A DNA stretch of 51,705 nt from Atribacterota bacterium (GTDB taxonomy: Bacteria > Atribacterota > Phoenicimicrobiia > Phoenicimicrobiales > Stramentimicrobiaceae), in the NCBI GenBank assembly GCA_028717805.1, contig JAQUNC010000011.1:1-51705 (forward strand). Reading direction: 5' to 3'. Positions within the stretch are counted from its first letter, which is position 1, and each line of letters starts with the position of its first letter. The position numbers and the translations under genes are program-made. Below the pieces are notes generated by a model. The model was not told the DNA's origin. It saw only the letters and a program-made list of their open reading frames with translations, and searched no databases. Below, in pieces: positions 1-8,739 of the stretch.

Positions 1-269
1 CTTCACGTTTTAAATCAGCAACCACAACAGCAGGAATGTTATTTGAGATGGATGCAATAGCAGCTGCTTTTGTTGGAGGTGCTTCGCCCTCCGGTGGGAT
101 TGGAAAGGTTACCGGGTCTATTGTAGGTGCCTTTGTCATGATGTCCTTAACCAGCGGTATGAACCTGATGGGTATTGATATATCCTATCAGTATGTTGTC
201 CGAGCACTGGTTTTAGTAGCAGCAGTAGTATTTGATGTAGCAACACGTAACAAAAAGAAGATATATTAA
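1..269 (+). CDS. Sugar ABC transporter permease, C-terminal fragment
   Basis: The reading frame is open from the left edge and only the last 88 or so residues are present. The visible part has the C-terminal signature of BPD_transp_2 permeases of ribose, xylose and galactose importers: a segment resembling SR..SATTTAG, then E/F-MDAIAAAFVGGASPSGGIG, then two hydrophobic helices and a short basic tail (NKKKIY). Such a permease forms the membrane channel of a CUT2-type importer, together with a periplasmic binding protein and a double-domain ATPase that would lie to the left, outside the window. It is the last gene of its operon, because about 500 nt without a gene follow. The family call is firm; the sugar cannot be deduced. 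Confidence 0.85.
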   Translation, partial: SRFKSATTTAGMLFEMDAIAAAFVGGASPSGGIGKVTGSIVGAFVMMSLTSGMNLMGIDISYQYVVRALVLVAAVVFDVATRNKKKIY

Positions 270-786
270 AGATTTGGTCCAGAGAAGGCTTATTGCGAAA
301 AATTAATCTTCTCTCTCTATGCTTAAATACAGACCACATGGTATTTAGGTAACCATAGAAAATAATTCAAAAGAAAGATAAATTTAAAATACCATATTCT
401 AAGTCTACAGTTATCTCAACCGCATCCCTTCTCCCCGTAGAAGTATTGGCATCTATCATGGTAAAATAACATTCAACCTCAGAATAATCTAATCAATCAG
501 GATAGCAATATCACTTTCTTTATGCCCAAATAATAACAAATAGCTGGAGGATTGTTTGTAGGTCTAAAACTTGTTTAGTTTTTGGGAAAAGAATTCATAT
601 TTTATCTCCCATTTTAGGAATTAGAAACGATATTAGGGATAAAATCGATAAAGTAACCGGGAGATATTGTTAAACTACCTATAAAAAAAGAACGAAGAGA
701 ATTGTTTTTAGTGATATAATATAACTAAAAATAATTAAATATTTGGTTCAGTTAGTGAAATATTTTAGTTATTAGGAGGTCAAAAA
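270..786. other. Gene-free stretch between permease and unknown gene
   Basis: 517 nt without a convincing gene. No strong terminator hairpin stands out after the permease. The minus strand around 372-500 reads as protein-like fragments broken by stop codons, perhaps a decayed gene but not supportable. The right end holds the extended -10 element and the ribosome binding site of the next gene. Confidence 0.5.
712..720 (+). promoter_or_regulatory. Extended -10 promoter element
   Basis: TGATATAAT is an extended -10 box (TGn followed by a perfect TATAAT) 66 nt upstream of the next start codon. No good -35 box is seen at 17 nt, which extended -10 promoters tolerate. Confidence 0.45.
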
Positions 787-1284
787 ATGACTAACGAGGA
801 TAAAGAATGTTGTCCTGAGTTTCATCCTGAAAAATGGGATAAAAAAACATTTAACTGGGAAGGCAAACATTTTATTAAAGAGACAATTCCTACCCTTTTT
901 CATACTCCCTTTCCTCCCATGATTAGCCAAAAGATAACCAGGATGATGAATCTGGCCACAAGCGCCAACAAGATAGATGCAAAAATGGATGAAGTTCTAG
1001 TTTTGTTTCAAGATCCGAGTGCCTTTAAATCAAACATTTATATTTCTGTCACCGGAGATGTCTCGGGTGCAAATAATGTTAGCATTCCCGGAACTTTCAT
1101 GGCCAAAGTATATGACGGACCGTATAATGCCATCCCCAAATTTGTAAAAGATATGAATATGTACTTGGAAAAAGAAGGAAAAAAGGCCCCAACCGATGAT
1201 GAATACTATATCCATTATGCCTATTGTCCAAAATGTGAGAAAAAATATGGACATCAGTATATGATTCTTTTTGCCAGAATTTAG
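787..1284 (+). CDS. Conserved hypothetical protein with C-terminal CPKC motif (GyrI/effector-binding-like)
   Basis: A 165-residue soluble protein with no signal peptide, read from an ATG 6 nt after a strong AGGAGGT. The N-terminus has CCPEFHPEKWD, the middle has a strand-rich segment ending in GTFMAKVYDGPY, and the C-terminus has YCPKCEKKYG. The GxFxxxVYxGPY segment resembles the small-molecule-binding fold of GyrI-like/effector-binding proteins. I recall similar proteins with the same CCP...CPKC layout annotated only as hypothetical or 'hydrolase'. The paired cysteines could bind metal or be redox active; this is inference. It appears to be a single-gene unit with its own promoter, with gaps of about 500 and 300 nt on either side. 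Confidence 0.6.
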   Translation: MTNEDKECCPEFHPEKWDKKTFNWEGKHFIKETIPTLFHTPFPPMISQKITRMMNLATSANKIDAKMDEVLVLFQDPSAFKSNIYISVTGDVSGANNVSIPGTFMAKVYDGPYNAIPKFVKDMNMYLEKEGKKAPTDDEYYIHYAYCPKCEKKYGHQYMILFARI

Positions 1285-1601
1285 AAAGCTCTTATTAATG
1301 GTAAAAGCAAATCCTCTTAAATTAATAACTTTTTTTGAGGAAGAAACAGCTTCAGAAAGACAGCTGTGAAGAATAGGGAAATATTATCATTTTTCAGAAT
1401 GCAAATACAGGCGATTTATAATAAAATCATATGAATATGACTGATAGAAATAAATCTTAACAAAATTTTTGGAGATCAGTCTTTATCCACAATTTTGCTG
1501 CACATGACAAAATCATTTCTTTGAGTAAGAGAGTAGGAGTATTTTTAAAAAGTTGAGTAAGAATCTATTTTGACGACGATAAGAAAAGGAGCTTATGAAG
1601 C
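1285..1601. other. Gene-free stretch before TPR gene
   Basis: 317 nt, AT-rich. I see no open frame with a ribosome binding site, no RNA gene and no clear hairpin. The only recognisable element is the AAAGGAG ribosome binding site at its right end (about 1585-1591), which serves the TPR gene. Confidence 0.5.
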
Positions 1602-2312
1602 ATGAATATTAAGAGGGAAAAGTATTTCTATTTTTTAACAAGAATAATACTACTTGCTACTTTAATTTATTGTTCCTGTCCAATTTTTGCTTCAGAACCA
1701 GAAACTGCCGAAGAATGGTTTAACAAAGCTAAAAAGGATAATGACCAAAAATTAAAAATAGAATTTTATAGTAAGGCAATAGAGCTTGATTCTAAATATG
1801 TCGATGCTTATGTTAATCGTGCAATAGCCTATTATAATTTGGGTAAATATCGGCTAGCAATGGATGATTATACCAAGGCTATAGAATTAAAACCCAATGA
1901 TCCCTCTATTTATAATAGACGTGGTTATTCTTATTACCTGCTGGGAGAGTACCGAAAATTACTGAGTGATTATACTAAAGCAATAAAATTAGATTCTGCT
2001 AGTTCTATATATTATGTGAATCGAGGAAATGCTTTTTATAGATTAGAAGAATACCTGAAAGCTATAATTGATTATAGCAGGGCAATAGAAAATGATCCCA
2101 AATACGCCTGGGCATATTATAATCGAGGAAATGCTTATCTGATGTTAGAGGAATTTGACAAGAAAGCTTTTGGTGAATCCTATCTGGCTGGCTTATTTGT
2201 GGAGCAAAAAAATAAAAATCAGGCTTTAACCTGTCTGGAGAAAATGAAAGAAACAGATCCCTCCTCTTTCTTAAACAATGCACTTAGAGATAAGATTGGA
2301 TTATTAAAATAA
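1602..2312 (+). CDS. Secreted tetratricopeptide-repeat protein
   Basis: 236 residues. Residues 1-30 form a basic start plus hydrophobic stretch ending near CPIFAS, a signal peptide or membrane anchor, so the repeats lie outside the cytoplasm. From about residue 35 there are four to five TPR units of 34 residues with the usual W/Y..G..Y...G.Y..A...Y..AI..P pattern (for example YNLGKYRLAMDDYTKAIELK). The last repeat is irregular: LEEFDKKAFGESYLAGLF looks like a fusion of two repeats with residues lost. TPR proteins are protein-protein scaffolds and a partner cannot be named. The ATG at 1602 is preferred over one at 1595, which stops after five codons. It stands alone, with long gaps on both sides. 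Confidence 0.8.
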   Translation: MNIKREKYFYFLTRIILLATLIYCSCPIFASEPETAEEWFNKAKKDNDQKLKIEFYSKAIELDSKYVDAYVNRAIAYYNLGKYRLAMDDYTKAIELKPNDPSIYNRRGYSYYLLGEYRKLLSDYTKAIKLDSASSIYYVNRGNAFYRLEEYLKAIIDYSRAIENDPKYAWAYYNRGNAYLMLEEFDKKAFGESYLAGLFVEQKNKNQALTCLEKMKETDPSSFLNNALRDKIGLLK

Positions 2313-2828
2313 GATTTCAAGAACAAATGTTCCGTATTGATTCAGAAATAACAATCATTTCTGTAATATGAGAATAGAGAATGACTGCTGTAGAGCGGGA
2401 TATGACCGGAAAGCTATTAGCTCCAGGTGAAGTGGATTGAAAATTATTTTCAGAGGGTAAGAAAAATAGTTTGCCGATAGTATTCCAAGTTAAAAGATAT
2501 TAGTCCGGAAAAATCCAACTAATTTTGCCGCTACTACTGACAAAGGCTAAGGCAAAGGCAAAGGCTAAGGTATAGTGTAGTAGATTAAATAAATTAAAGA
2601 ACCAAACAGTTACATTATTTCGTCCAAGAGCAAAATAAAGGAAAGGTATAAGATATAAAAACTTTCCTATTAAAAGGTAATTTGTTATAATTCATGGTAT
2701 AGTCTGCTGCCTATCTTTGTCATCAAAATACTTTTAGTGCCAGACTATCCTACTATTGATATCCTGGGAGACAATATACATCATGGTGTTCTTAAACTAT
2801 GAACCAAATGTAAAGAATTAGAGCCAAG
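2313..2828. other. Gene-free stretch before lipoate ligase
   Basis: 516 nt without a supportable gene on either strand. Its one notable feature is a short AAGGCW hexamer run at 2542-2570. Several short frames occur but none has a ribosome binding site or recognisable content. Confidence 0.5.
2542..2570. repeat. Short hexamer run (AAGGCA/AAGGCT)
   Basis: Between four and five imperfect copies of AAGGC(A/T) in tandem, in non-coding DNA. It may be a slippage-prone microsatellite. No function is apparent. Confidence 0.6.
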
Positions 2829-3539
2829 ATGAGACTGATTCTAATAGATATTCCCAATTTTGAACCCGAAATAAATTTTCAGATAGAAAAAAAGATTTTA
2901 AATATATATCTTACTGATGCCCTCATCCTAAGATTCTGGCAAAATAATCCCTGTGCAGTGATTGGTAAATTCCAAAAAGAAGAATACGAGTTAAATCTTG
3001 ATTATGTAACAAAAAATAAAATATCGCTCTTCAGGAGATTTACGGGAGGGGGAACAGTATACCATGACCGGGGAAATTTGAATATAACCTTATGTAAAAG
3101 CAAAGATAAGATTCTATTTTCTAAGTATTTTCTGGAGGAAACTGGCGGGATTACCAACGTTATTTTGGAAGGTCTTCTTTTTTTCCATAAGAGTATGGAA
3201 ATAAAAGAAAGGAATTCCATCTTTTTAGATGGGAAAAAAGTTTTAGGCTCTGCAGTTGCTATTAAGAATAACAACTTTTTCTATCATGCCTCTCTTCTAG
3301 TGAATGCTGACCTGGGACAATTAAGAAAAGTAATAAAATGGGAAGAAAATTATCCTGAAAATATAAGAATTCCTATTAAGAGTAAAAGAAGTGAGGTGAC
3401 CAATCTTTCCTGCGGCCTTCCTCTATCCATAGATGAGGTAAAGGAAAAAATATTGATTAATTTTCAACATTTACTTAAAATAGAAGATAAAGATGTAAAA
3501 AGATTTAACAATGTTGATTTACTTATAGAGATAAAATAG
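2829..3539 (+). CDS. lplA: Lipoate-protein ligase A family protein
   Basis: 236 residues of the BPL/LplA/LipB catalytic fold. The family signature RRFTGGGTVYHD is at residues 69-80 and DGKKVLGSA, with the catalytic/binding lysine, is at 134-142, followed by YHASLLVN. Such enzymes activate lipoate with ATP and transfer it to the lysine of E2 or GcvH lipoyl domains in the cytoplasm. The protein lacks the extra C-terminal accessory domain of E. coli LplA, as in the shorter bacterial and archaeal ligases that work with a separate LplB or act only as a transferase. Its position just before the dehydrogenase regulator, and 4.7 kb before a lipoyl-domain E2, fits a dedicated lipoylation partner. The ribosome binding site is weak. 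Confidence 0.85.
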   Translation: MRLILIDIPNFEPEINFQIEKKILNIYLTDALILRFWQNNPCAVIGKFQKEEYELNLDYVTKNKISLFRRFTGGGTVYHDRGNLNITLCKSKDKILFSKYFLEETGGITNVILEGLLFFHKSMEIKERNSIFLDGKKVLGSAVAIKNNNFFYHASLLVNADLGQLRKVIKWEENYPENIRIPIKSKRSEVTNLSCGLPLSIDEVKEKILINFQHLLKIEDKDVKRFNNVDLLIEIK

Positions 3540-3590
3540 GCATTTCAAAAAACAAAAATACAAAATATCAAAGGTTTAAGAGATTTAGAA

Positions 3591-5375
3591 ATGATCCATA
3601 TATCTCCGGCAGAACTCAATAAGAGAAGAGAATTAAATGAGGTATATTTATCTTTAATAGATTCTTTTATAGATAAGTTTTTTTCTAAAATAAAAAAGAA
3701 AAATTTCTTAATCTCTTTTTTGGATGCTGATCAGGTGCTGCTAAAGGTAATCTGCCTGGGTAGAGAAAAGGGGATTTTTACTGAAGGATGTGTAGTAAAA
3801 GAAGAAGTATTTGGTAAGACTGCAGTAAGCTTTTCTCTGAAAAATAATCACGATATAGAATATATTGGACCAGATCATACCTTCCCGGAATTGAAAGATT
3901 GGGCTTGTGCTGCTTCCCCCATTCATACTGCTTCTGGAAATATTCGTGGTGTTATTGCTTTTTCCTCAAAGGTAGATGATTACCCAGATTATGCCCTGGG
4001 AATCGTATCTTCTCTTTCCCAGGCTATAGAAAAAGAAATAACCTGGATGGAAATATCAGAAAATTTAAAACTATCTAAGAAATACCTGGACATAATAAGC
4101 GAAGGAATGAAAGATGGTATTCTCTGCCTGGATAAAGAAGCAAAAATCTTGTATATGAATGATAAAGCAGGGGAAATTTTGCGTGTCAATCCCAGAAGAT
4201 CACTGGGGGAATTTGTAGGAGATATTGTAGATTTTGACCCGGTTATTTTATCTGTCTATGACACCCATAAGGGATATACTGACCGCGAGTTTATTATAAA
4301 TAGCCCTCTTATGGGGACGCTACATTTTGTAAAGAGTGCGGTAGTAGTAAGAGATGAAGAAGGGCAATTTGCAGGAGTGGTAGACTTCTTTAGAGAAATA
4401 ACCAGGGTGAGGAAATTTGTGACTTCCTATATAGGAGCTCAAGCAAAGTTTAGTTTTGCCGATATCATAGGTAATAGTACTAAATTAAAAGAAGCTATCA
4501 GGATTGCCGAAATTGCTGCCAAATCTAATTCCAATGTCTTAATTTTAGGAGAAACTGGTACCGGAAAGGAAATGTTTGCTCAGGCAATACATTATGAGGG
4601 TTTGAGAAGAGCAGGACCATTTGTGGTAATAAACTGTGGAGCAATACCGCGAGAATTAGCAGAAAGTGAGTTTTTTGGTTATGAACCAGGAAGCTTTACC
4701 GGTGCTGATAAAAGGGGAAGACCTGGTAAGTTCGAATTAGCTAATGGGGGCACTATTTTCCTGGATGAAATTGGTGAACTCCCTTTAGACCTTCAGGTAA
4801 AATTATTAAGGGTTCTGCAAGAAAAAAGTGTTACCAGGATTAGCGGAGCCAGGCCTATCCCGGTAGATGTTCGAGTGATTGCTGCCTCGAATAAAGATTT
4901 ATCACGAGAAGTGGATAATGGAAATTTCAGAGTAGATTTATTTCATAGACTAAATGTAATTCAAAACAATATTCCTGCCTTAAGGGAAAGAAATGAAGAT
5001 ATTCTTCTATTAACAAAATATTTTATAGAAAAATTCTCTCAAAAATTGCAAAAAAACATAATAAAGATTGATGATTCATTTTATAAGCCCCTGCTCAACT
5101 ATAGTTTTCCGGGGAACGTTAGAGAACTGGAAAACATCATCGAAAGGGCATTAACTCTCAGTGACAGCAATGAATTAAATAGATTTCACCTACCAGAAGT
5201 TATATTAAAAAATGATTCCCTGTATAAATCTATAGACCAGTTTAAAAGAGATTCTTTAGTTAAGACCCTTCACAATACTAAGTGGAATATTTCCAGAACA
5301 TCAAAAATTTTAGGAATATCCAGACCTACTATTTACCATCATATAAAAAAATGGAATATTAAGAGAGAATCTTAA
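3591..5375 (+). CDS. Sigma-54-dependent transcriptional activator (AcoR-like)
   Basis: 594 residues: a GAF-like sensor at about 20-150, a PAS domain at about 165-275, an AAA+ sigma-54 interaction domain at about 290-520 and a Fis-type helix-turn-helix at about 565-590. Key motifs are intact: Walker A GETGTGKE (320-327), the sigma-54 contact loop as GSFTGA (367-372, S replacing A), Walker B FLDEIGE (390-396) and ISRTSKILGISRPTIYHHIK in the HTH. The protein would bind upstream sites and use ATP to open sigma-54 promoters. A perfect -24/-12 promoter and an array of half-sites lie immediately downstream, in front of the dehydrogenase genes, so these are its obvious target. The GAF-PAS pairing resembles AcoR; the ligand is unknown. 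The start has a weak ribosome binding site 51 nt after lplA, suggesting cotranscription. Confidence 0.93.
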   Translation: MIHISPAELNKRRELNEVYLSLIDSFIDKFFSKIKKKNFLISFLDADQVLLKVICLGREKGIFTEGCVVKEEVFGKTAVSFSLKNNHDIEYIGPDHTFPELKDWACAASPIHTASGNIRGVIAFSSKVDDYPDYALGIVSSLSQAIEKEITWMEISENLKLSKKYLDIISEGMKDGILCLDKEAKILYMNDKAGEILRVNPRRSLGEFVGDIVDFDPVILSVYDTHKGYTDREFIINSPLMGTLHFVKSAVVVRDEEGQFAGVVDFFREITRVRKFVTSYIGAQAKFSFADIIGNSTKLKEAIRIAEIAAKSNSNVLILGETGTGKEMFAQAIHYEGLRRAGPFVVINCGAIPRELAESEFFGYEPGSFTGADKRGRPGKFELANGGTIFLDEIGELPLDLQVKLLRVLQEKSVTRISGARPIPVDVRVIAASNKDLSREVDNGNFRVDLFHRLNVIQNNIPALRERNEDILLLTKYFIEKFSQKLQKNIIKIDDSFYKPLLNYSFPGNVRELENIIERALTLSDSNELNRFHLPEVILKNDSLYKSIDQFKRDSLVKTLHNTKWNISRTSKILGISRPTIYHHIKKWNIKRES

Positions 5376-5409
5376 AATCAATCCCTACTTTTTTACTAAC
5401 TACTGGGAT

Positions 5410-5459
5410 TGTAAAGATATTTTACATATTAAGTGTAAAAAAGCCGGGTACTTTTACAC
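5410..5459. promoter_or_regulatory. Array of TGTAAA half-sites, candidate activator-binding region
   Basis: Four copies of TGTAAA in alternating orientation: TGTAAA at 5410-5415, TTTACA at 5421-5426, TGTAAA at 5434-5439 and TTTACA at 5453-5458. Neighbouring pairs make perfect inverted repeats with spacers of 5, 7 and 13 nt, and the last pair extends to 8-bp arms (GTGTAAAA/TTTTACAC, 5433-5440 and 5452-5459). The array lies about 60-110 nt upstream of the -24 element, the usual position of enhancer sites for sigma-54 activators. The outer pair could alternatively act as a weak terminator of the regulator gene. Confidence 0.6.
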
Positions 5460-5519
5460 CTTTACCACATTTTTATCTTAAACTCCTTATAAAATAGTCT
5501 TTTTATAATTGATTAATTA

Positions 5520-5535
5520 TGGCACAAAAATTGCT
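5520..5535 (+). promoter_or_regulatory. Sigma-54 (-24/-12) promoter
   Basis: TGGCACAAAAATTGCT matches the sigma-54 consensus TGGCAC-N5-TTGC exactly, with GG at 5521-5522 and GC at 5533-5534 separated by 10 nt as required. Transcription should start near 5545, about 55 nt before the E1alpha start codon. It is the only such element I found and follows directly after a sigma-54 activator gene. Confidence 0.88.
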
Positions 5536-5599
5536 TATTTAAAATCTATCAAAGAATTAAATAATAAAATGCCAATAAAAAATCTGGAGGCTAATTTTT

Positions 5600-6580
5600 A
5601 TGGAAAATTCCAATGATTTTTTATTAAATCTTTATACCACAATGGTACTAATTAGAAATTTTGAATTAATGGCGGAAAAATTATTCCTGGAAGGAGAACT
5701 CCCTGGATTTCTCCATCTTTATATTGGCGAAGAAGCCATTGCTACGGGAGTTATGGCAAATCTCCGAAAAGATGATTTTATTACCAGTACCCATCGTGGG
5801 CATGGACATATGATTGCTAAGGGAGCAGATATCAATAGGATGATGGCAGAACTCTACGGCAAAGAAACAGGCTATTGTAAAGGCAAAGGTGGTTCGATGC
5901 ATATAGCAGACTTTTCTCTTGGTGTTTTGGGGGCAAATGGAGTAGTAGGGGGCGGACTTCCTATTGCTGTTGGCGCTGGATTAGGAATAAAGATGAAAAA
6001 AAGTAACCAAATAGTAGTAGCCTTCTTTGGCGATGGAGCATCTAATACCGGTGCTTTCCATGAAAGCTTGAATTTTGCCTCTATTTATAAACTGCCAGTA
6101 ATTTTTGTCTTAGAAAACAATAAGTATGCTTCTACCGCCTCTACCCAAGCAACCACTGCCATAGAGAATATTTCTGACCGAGCAGTGGCATATGGAATAC
6201 CAGGAATAACTATAGACGGGAATGATGTAATAGCTGTTTATGAAGCTACCCGGGAAATGGTGAAAAGAGCCAGAGATGGCGGTGGCCCATCTTTAATCGA
6301 AGCTAAAACCTATCGGATAAAAGGACATTTTGTGGGGGACCCCGAACTATATAGAAATAAAAAGGAAGTTGTGGAGTTCTGGTTGAATGAACCCATCAAA
6401 AAATTTGAGAAAAGATTAGAAAGAGAAAAAATACTGAACAGTACTGAAAAGAAAAACATATGGGAAAGTGCCCAGAAAAAAATTAAAGAGGCGGTTATAT
6501 TTGCAAAAGAAAGCCCAATCCCTGATGGTAAAGATGCTTTAACCGATCTTTTTATCCATGATTCAGGATATGATTATTAA
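5600..6580 (+). CDS. acoA: 2-oxoacid/acetoin dehydrogenase E1 component, alpha subunit
   Basis: 326 residues, the usual length of thiamine-diphosphate E1alpha of acetoin or pyruvate dehydrogenases. It shows STHRGHGH (63-70), GKGGSMHI (95-102) and the ThDP/magnesium motif GDGASNTGAFHE...ENN (144-174). With E1beta it decarboxylates or cleaves the substrate and passes the acyl group to lipoyl-E2. A clean GGAGG lies 9 nt before the ATG and a sigma-54 promoter lies upstream. The AcoR-like regulator favours an acetoin-type enzyme; pyruvate or branched-chain oxoacids are possible, so the symbol is by analogy. It starts a tightly spaced operon, with 12 nt to the next gene. Confidence 0.9.
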   Translation: MENSNDFLLNLYTTMVLIRNFELMAEKLFLEGELPGFLHLYIGEEAIATGVMANLRKDDFITSTHRGHGHMIAKGADINRMMAELYGKETGYCKGKGGSMHIADFSLGVLGANGVVGGGLPIAVGAGLGIKMKKSNQIVVAFFGDGASNTGAFHESLNFASIYKLPVIFVLENNKYASTASTQATTAIENISDRAVAYGIPGITIDGNDVIAVYEATREMVKRARDGGGPSLIEAKTYRIKGHFVGDPELYRNKKEVVEFWLNEPIKKFEKRLEREKILNSTEKKNIWESAQKKIKEAVIFAKESPIPDGKDALTDLFIHDSGYDY

Positions 6581-6592
6581 AAGGAGGTAAAG

Positions 6593-7564
6593 ATGAGAGA
6601 AATAACCTTTGCAGAAGCTCTAGGAGAAGCTATCTTAGAAGAAATGGAAAAAGATCCTGCTATTTTTACTTATGGCGAAGATATAGCCAGACAAGGAGGT
6701 ATATTTGGTGCTTATAAATCCCTGCTGGGAAAATTTCCAGACAGAATATTTGACACCCCCATTTCTGAAGAGGTTATTTATGGTTCCGCATTGGGTGCTG
6801 CTTTAGTAGGAATGAGACCGATTGTAGAATTTCATTTTGCTGATTTTCTATTTACTGGTATTCAATCTATAACTCTTCAAATTGAAAAGATTAGATATAT
6901 GACCGGTGGTCAGGGAAAACTTCGTTTATTGTTGAGGGGTCCCGATGGTATCTCTAATTCTGCGGCAGCTCAGCATTCAGAATGCATAGAGACTATATTT
7001 ATGCATGTTCCAGGAATTAAGGTAGTCATCCCTTCTACTCCTTATGATGTAAAAGGGCTTATAAAAAAAGCTTTACAGGAGGATGATCCGGTTATCTGTT
7101 TTGAACACAAAATGCTTTATAGAATGAGGGGACCTGTCCCCGAAGAAGATTATACTATTCCCCTTGGAATAGCAGAAGTTAAAAGAGAGGGAAATGATGT
7201 TACAGTGGTAACCATCTCTCGTATGGTACACGAATCTCTAAAAGCAGCAGAGGAGCTAAAAAAAGAGGGTATGAGTGCAGAAATAATAGATTTAAGAACC
7301 CTGGTTCCCTGGGATAGAAAGACAGTTATTGAATCTGTAAAAAAGACTAATCATCTCATCGTAGCTCATGAGACCTGGAAAAGAGCCGGATGGGGAGCAG
7401 AAATTACTAGTGTAGTACAAGAAGAGGCATTTGATTATTTAGATGCCCCCATTATACGGGTGGGAGCAAAAAATGTCCCTATGCCTTTTGCCGCAAATCT
7501 TCAGGATTTTGTTACACCTAATTATAAAGATGTAATAACAGCAGTAAAGCAGATTTTAAGGTAG
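6593..7564 (+). CDS. acoB: 2-oxoacid/acetoin dehydrogenase E1 component, beta subunit
   Basis: 323 residues, full length for E1beta. It has the N-terminal pyrimidine-binding transketolase domain (GEDIARQGG, FDTPISEEVIYGSALGAA with the conserved glutamate) and the C-terminal transketolase domain (TVVTISRMVHESLKAAEEL, IDLRTLVPWDRKTV, HETWKRAGWGAEI). It pairs with E1alpha to form the ThDP active site at the subunit interface. An AAGGAGG lies just ahead of the ATG and the gene follows E1alpha by 12 nt. Substrate uncertainty is the same as for E1alpha. Confidence 0.9.
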   Translation: MREITFAEALGEAILEEMEKDPAIFTYGEDIARQGGIFGAYKSLLGKFPDRIFDTPISEEVIYGSALGAALVGMRPIVEFHFADFLFTGIQSITLQIEKIRYMTGGQGKLRLLLRGPDGISNSAAAQHSECIETIFMHVPGIKVVIPSTPYDVKGLIKKALQEDDPVICFEHKMLYRMRGPVPEEDYTIPLGIAEVKREGNDVTVVTISRMVHESLKAAEELKKEGMSAEIIDLRTLVPWDRKTVIESVKKTNHLIVAHETWKRAGWGAEITSVVQEEAFDYLDAPIIRVGAKNVPMPFAANLQDFVTPNYKDVITAVKQILR

Positions 7565-7574
7565 GTAAGGCAAA

Positions 7575-8729
7575 ATGTACGAAATTAAAATGCCTAAGTT
7601 TGGATTAACTATGGAATCCGGTTTTATCGAAAAATGGTTCAAAAAAGAGGGGGATATGGTTAAAGAAGGGGAGCCACTTCTTGAAGTTTCCTCTGAAAAG
7701 ATAACCAATGAGGTTGCTTCCCCTGTTTCAGGTATTCTTCTAAAAATAATATTTCAGGAACAAGAAGAAATAAAAGTAGGTACTGTAATTGCCCTGATAG
7801 GTGAAGAAGGAGAAAAATTAAAAGAATACCAGGCAAAAGAAGAACCAAAAAAATCAGTTGTGGAATTGGAAAAAGAAGAAATTTCTTCTACTAAAATTGC
7901 CTCTCCGGATACAGATAGGGGAAGACGTAGAAAGGCTTCTCCTCTGGCTAGAAAAATAGCTCAGGAAAAGAATCTTGACCTTTCCAGGATTAAGGGTACA
8001 GGGCCAGATGGCAGAATAGAAAAATGTGATATACTTAATTTCCTTTCTTTTGCTTCCAAAGAGGAAGAACTTAACATAGAAAAACTTTCGGGTTTAAGAA
8101 GGACCATCATGGAAAGGTTGTCTAAATCTTTCCATGACGCCATTACTTTAACTAATGTCACAGAAATTGATTTTACTGAATTGAAAAAAATTAGCAAAGA
8201 ACAGAAGGTAAGTGTAACTTCTGGTTTAATCTTTATCCTGGCTCGAGTATTAAAGGAATTAAATAAATTTAATGCTCATTTTAATACTGAAAAGAAAGAA
8301 TATATATTGTTTAAGAATATTAATATAGGTATTGCTGTAGATACAGATAAGGGATTGATGGTACCGGTAATCAGGGAGGCAGATAAATTAAAATTAAAAA
8401 CCATAAATGAGCAATTAAAAGAATTAGTAGACAAGTCCAGGAGTGGCGCTATTAGCGAAAGAGATATTAAGGATTCTACCTTCACAATTACTAATCTGGG
8501 GATGATGAGAACAGATTTTTTCACTCCCATTTTGAATCCTCCAGAGGTAGCTATTCTGGGTGTGGGTAGAATATTAAAAAAGCCCTGTATTATGGAGGAT
8601 GATAAAATAGCTATCAGGGAAATGGCATATCTTTCCCTTTCTTACGATCATAGAGTGATTGATGGTGCAGATGCAGCACGTTTTTTAGATAAAATTGCAC
8701 AATACATTGAAATACCTAATTTAGAATAA
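7575..8729 (+). CDS. acoC: Dihydrolipoamide acyltransferase E2 of the 2-oxoacid/acetoin dehydrogenase
   Basis: 384 residues: one lipoyl domain (1-75, modified lysine K42 in SSEKITNEV), a linker rich in Lys/Glu, a peripheral-subunit-binding domain (about 117-155, RKASPLARKIAQEKNLDLS) and the catalytic acyltransferase domain (about 160-384) with SYDHRVIDG, His359 and Asp363. E2 carries the acyl group on lipoate, transfers it to CoA and forms the complex core. Lipoylation would be done by the ligase gene about 4 kb upstream. E3, which reoxidises the lipoate, is not in the window and must come from elsewhere. It follows E1beta by 10 nt. Confidence 0.93.
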   Translation: MYEIKMPKFGLTMESGFIEKWFKKEGDMVKEGEPLLEVSSEKITNEVASPVSGILLKIIFQEQEEIKVGTVIALIGEEGEKLKEYQAKEEPKKSVVELEKEEISSTKIASPDTDRGRRRKASPLARKIAQEKNLDLSRIKGTGPDGRIEKCDILNFLSFASKEEELNIEKLSGLRRTIMERLSKSFHDAITLTNVTEIDFTELKKISKEQKVSVTSGLIFILARVLKELNKFNAHFNTEKKEYILFKNINIGIAVDTDKGLMVPVIREADKLKLKTINEQLKELVDKSRSGAISERDIKDSTFTITNLGMMRTDFFTPILNPPEVAILGVGRILKKPCIMEDDKIAIREMAYLSLSYDHRVIDGADAARFLDKIAQYIEIPNLE

Positions 8730-8739
8730 AAAGGAGGTG
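8730..8739 (+). promoter_or_regulatory. Orphan extended Shine-Dalgarno (STAB-SD-like)
   Basis: AAAGGAGGTG is fully complementary to the usual 16S rRNA 3' end, yet no usable start codon follows: a TTG lies only 2 nt away and leads to a 14-codon frame. The true start of dctP, with its own GAGGAGG, is 85 nt downstream. Confidence 0.5.

Noticed and set aside
372-500. Protein-like minus-strand fragments after the sugar permease
   Set aside because: They are broken by stop codons and need a frame change; no family could be named.
2542-2570. AAGGCW hexamer run as a possible CRISPR-like or regulatory repeat
   Set aside because: Too short, no spacers, no symmetry; only a small microsatellite.
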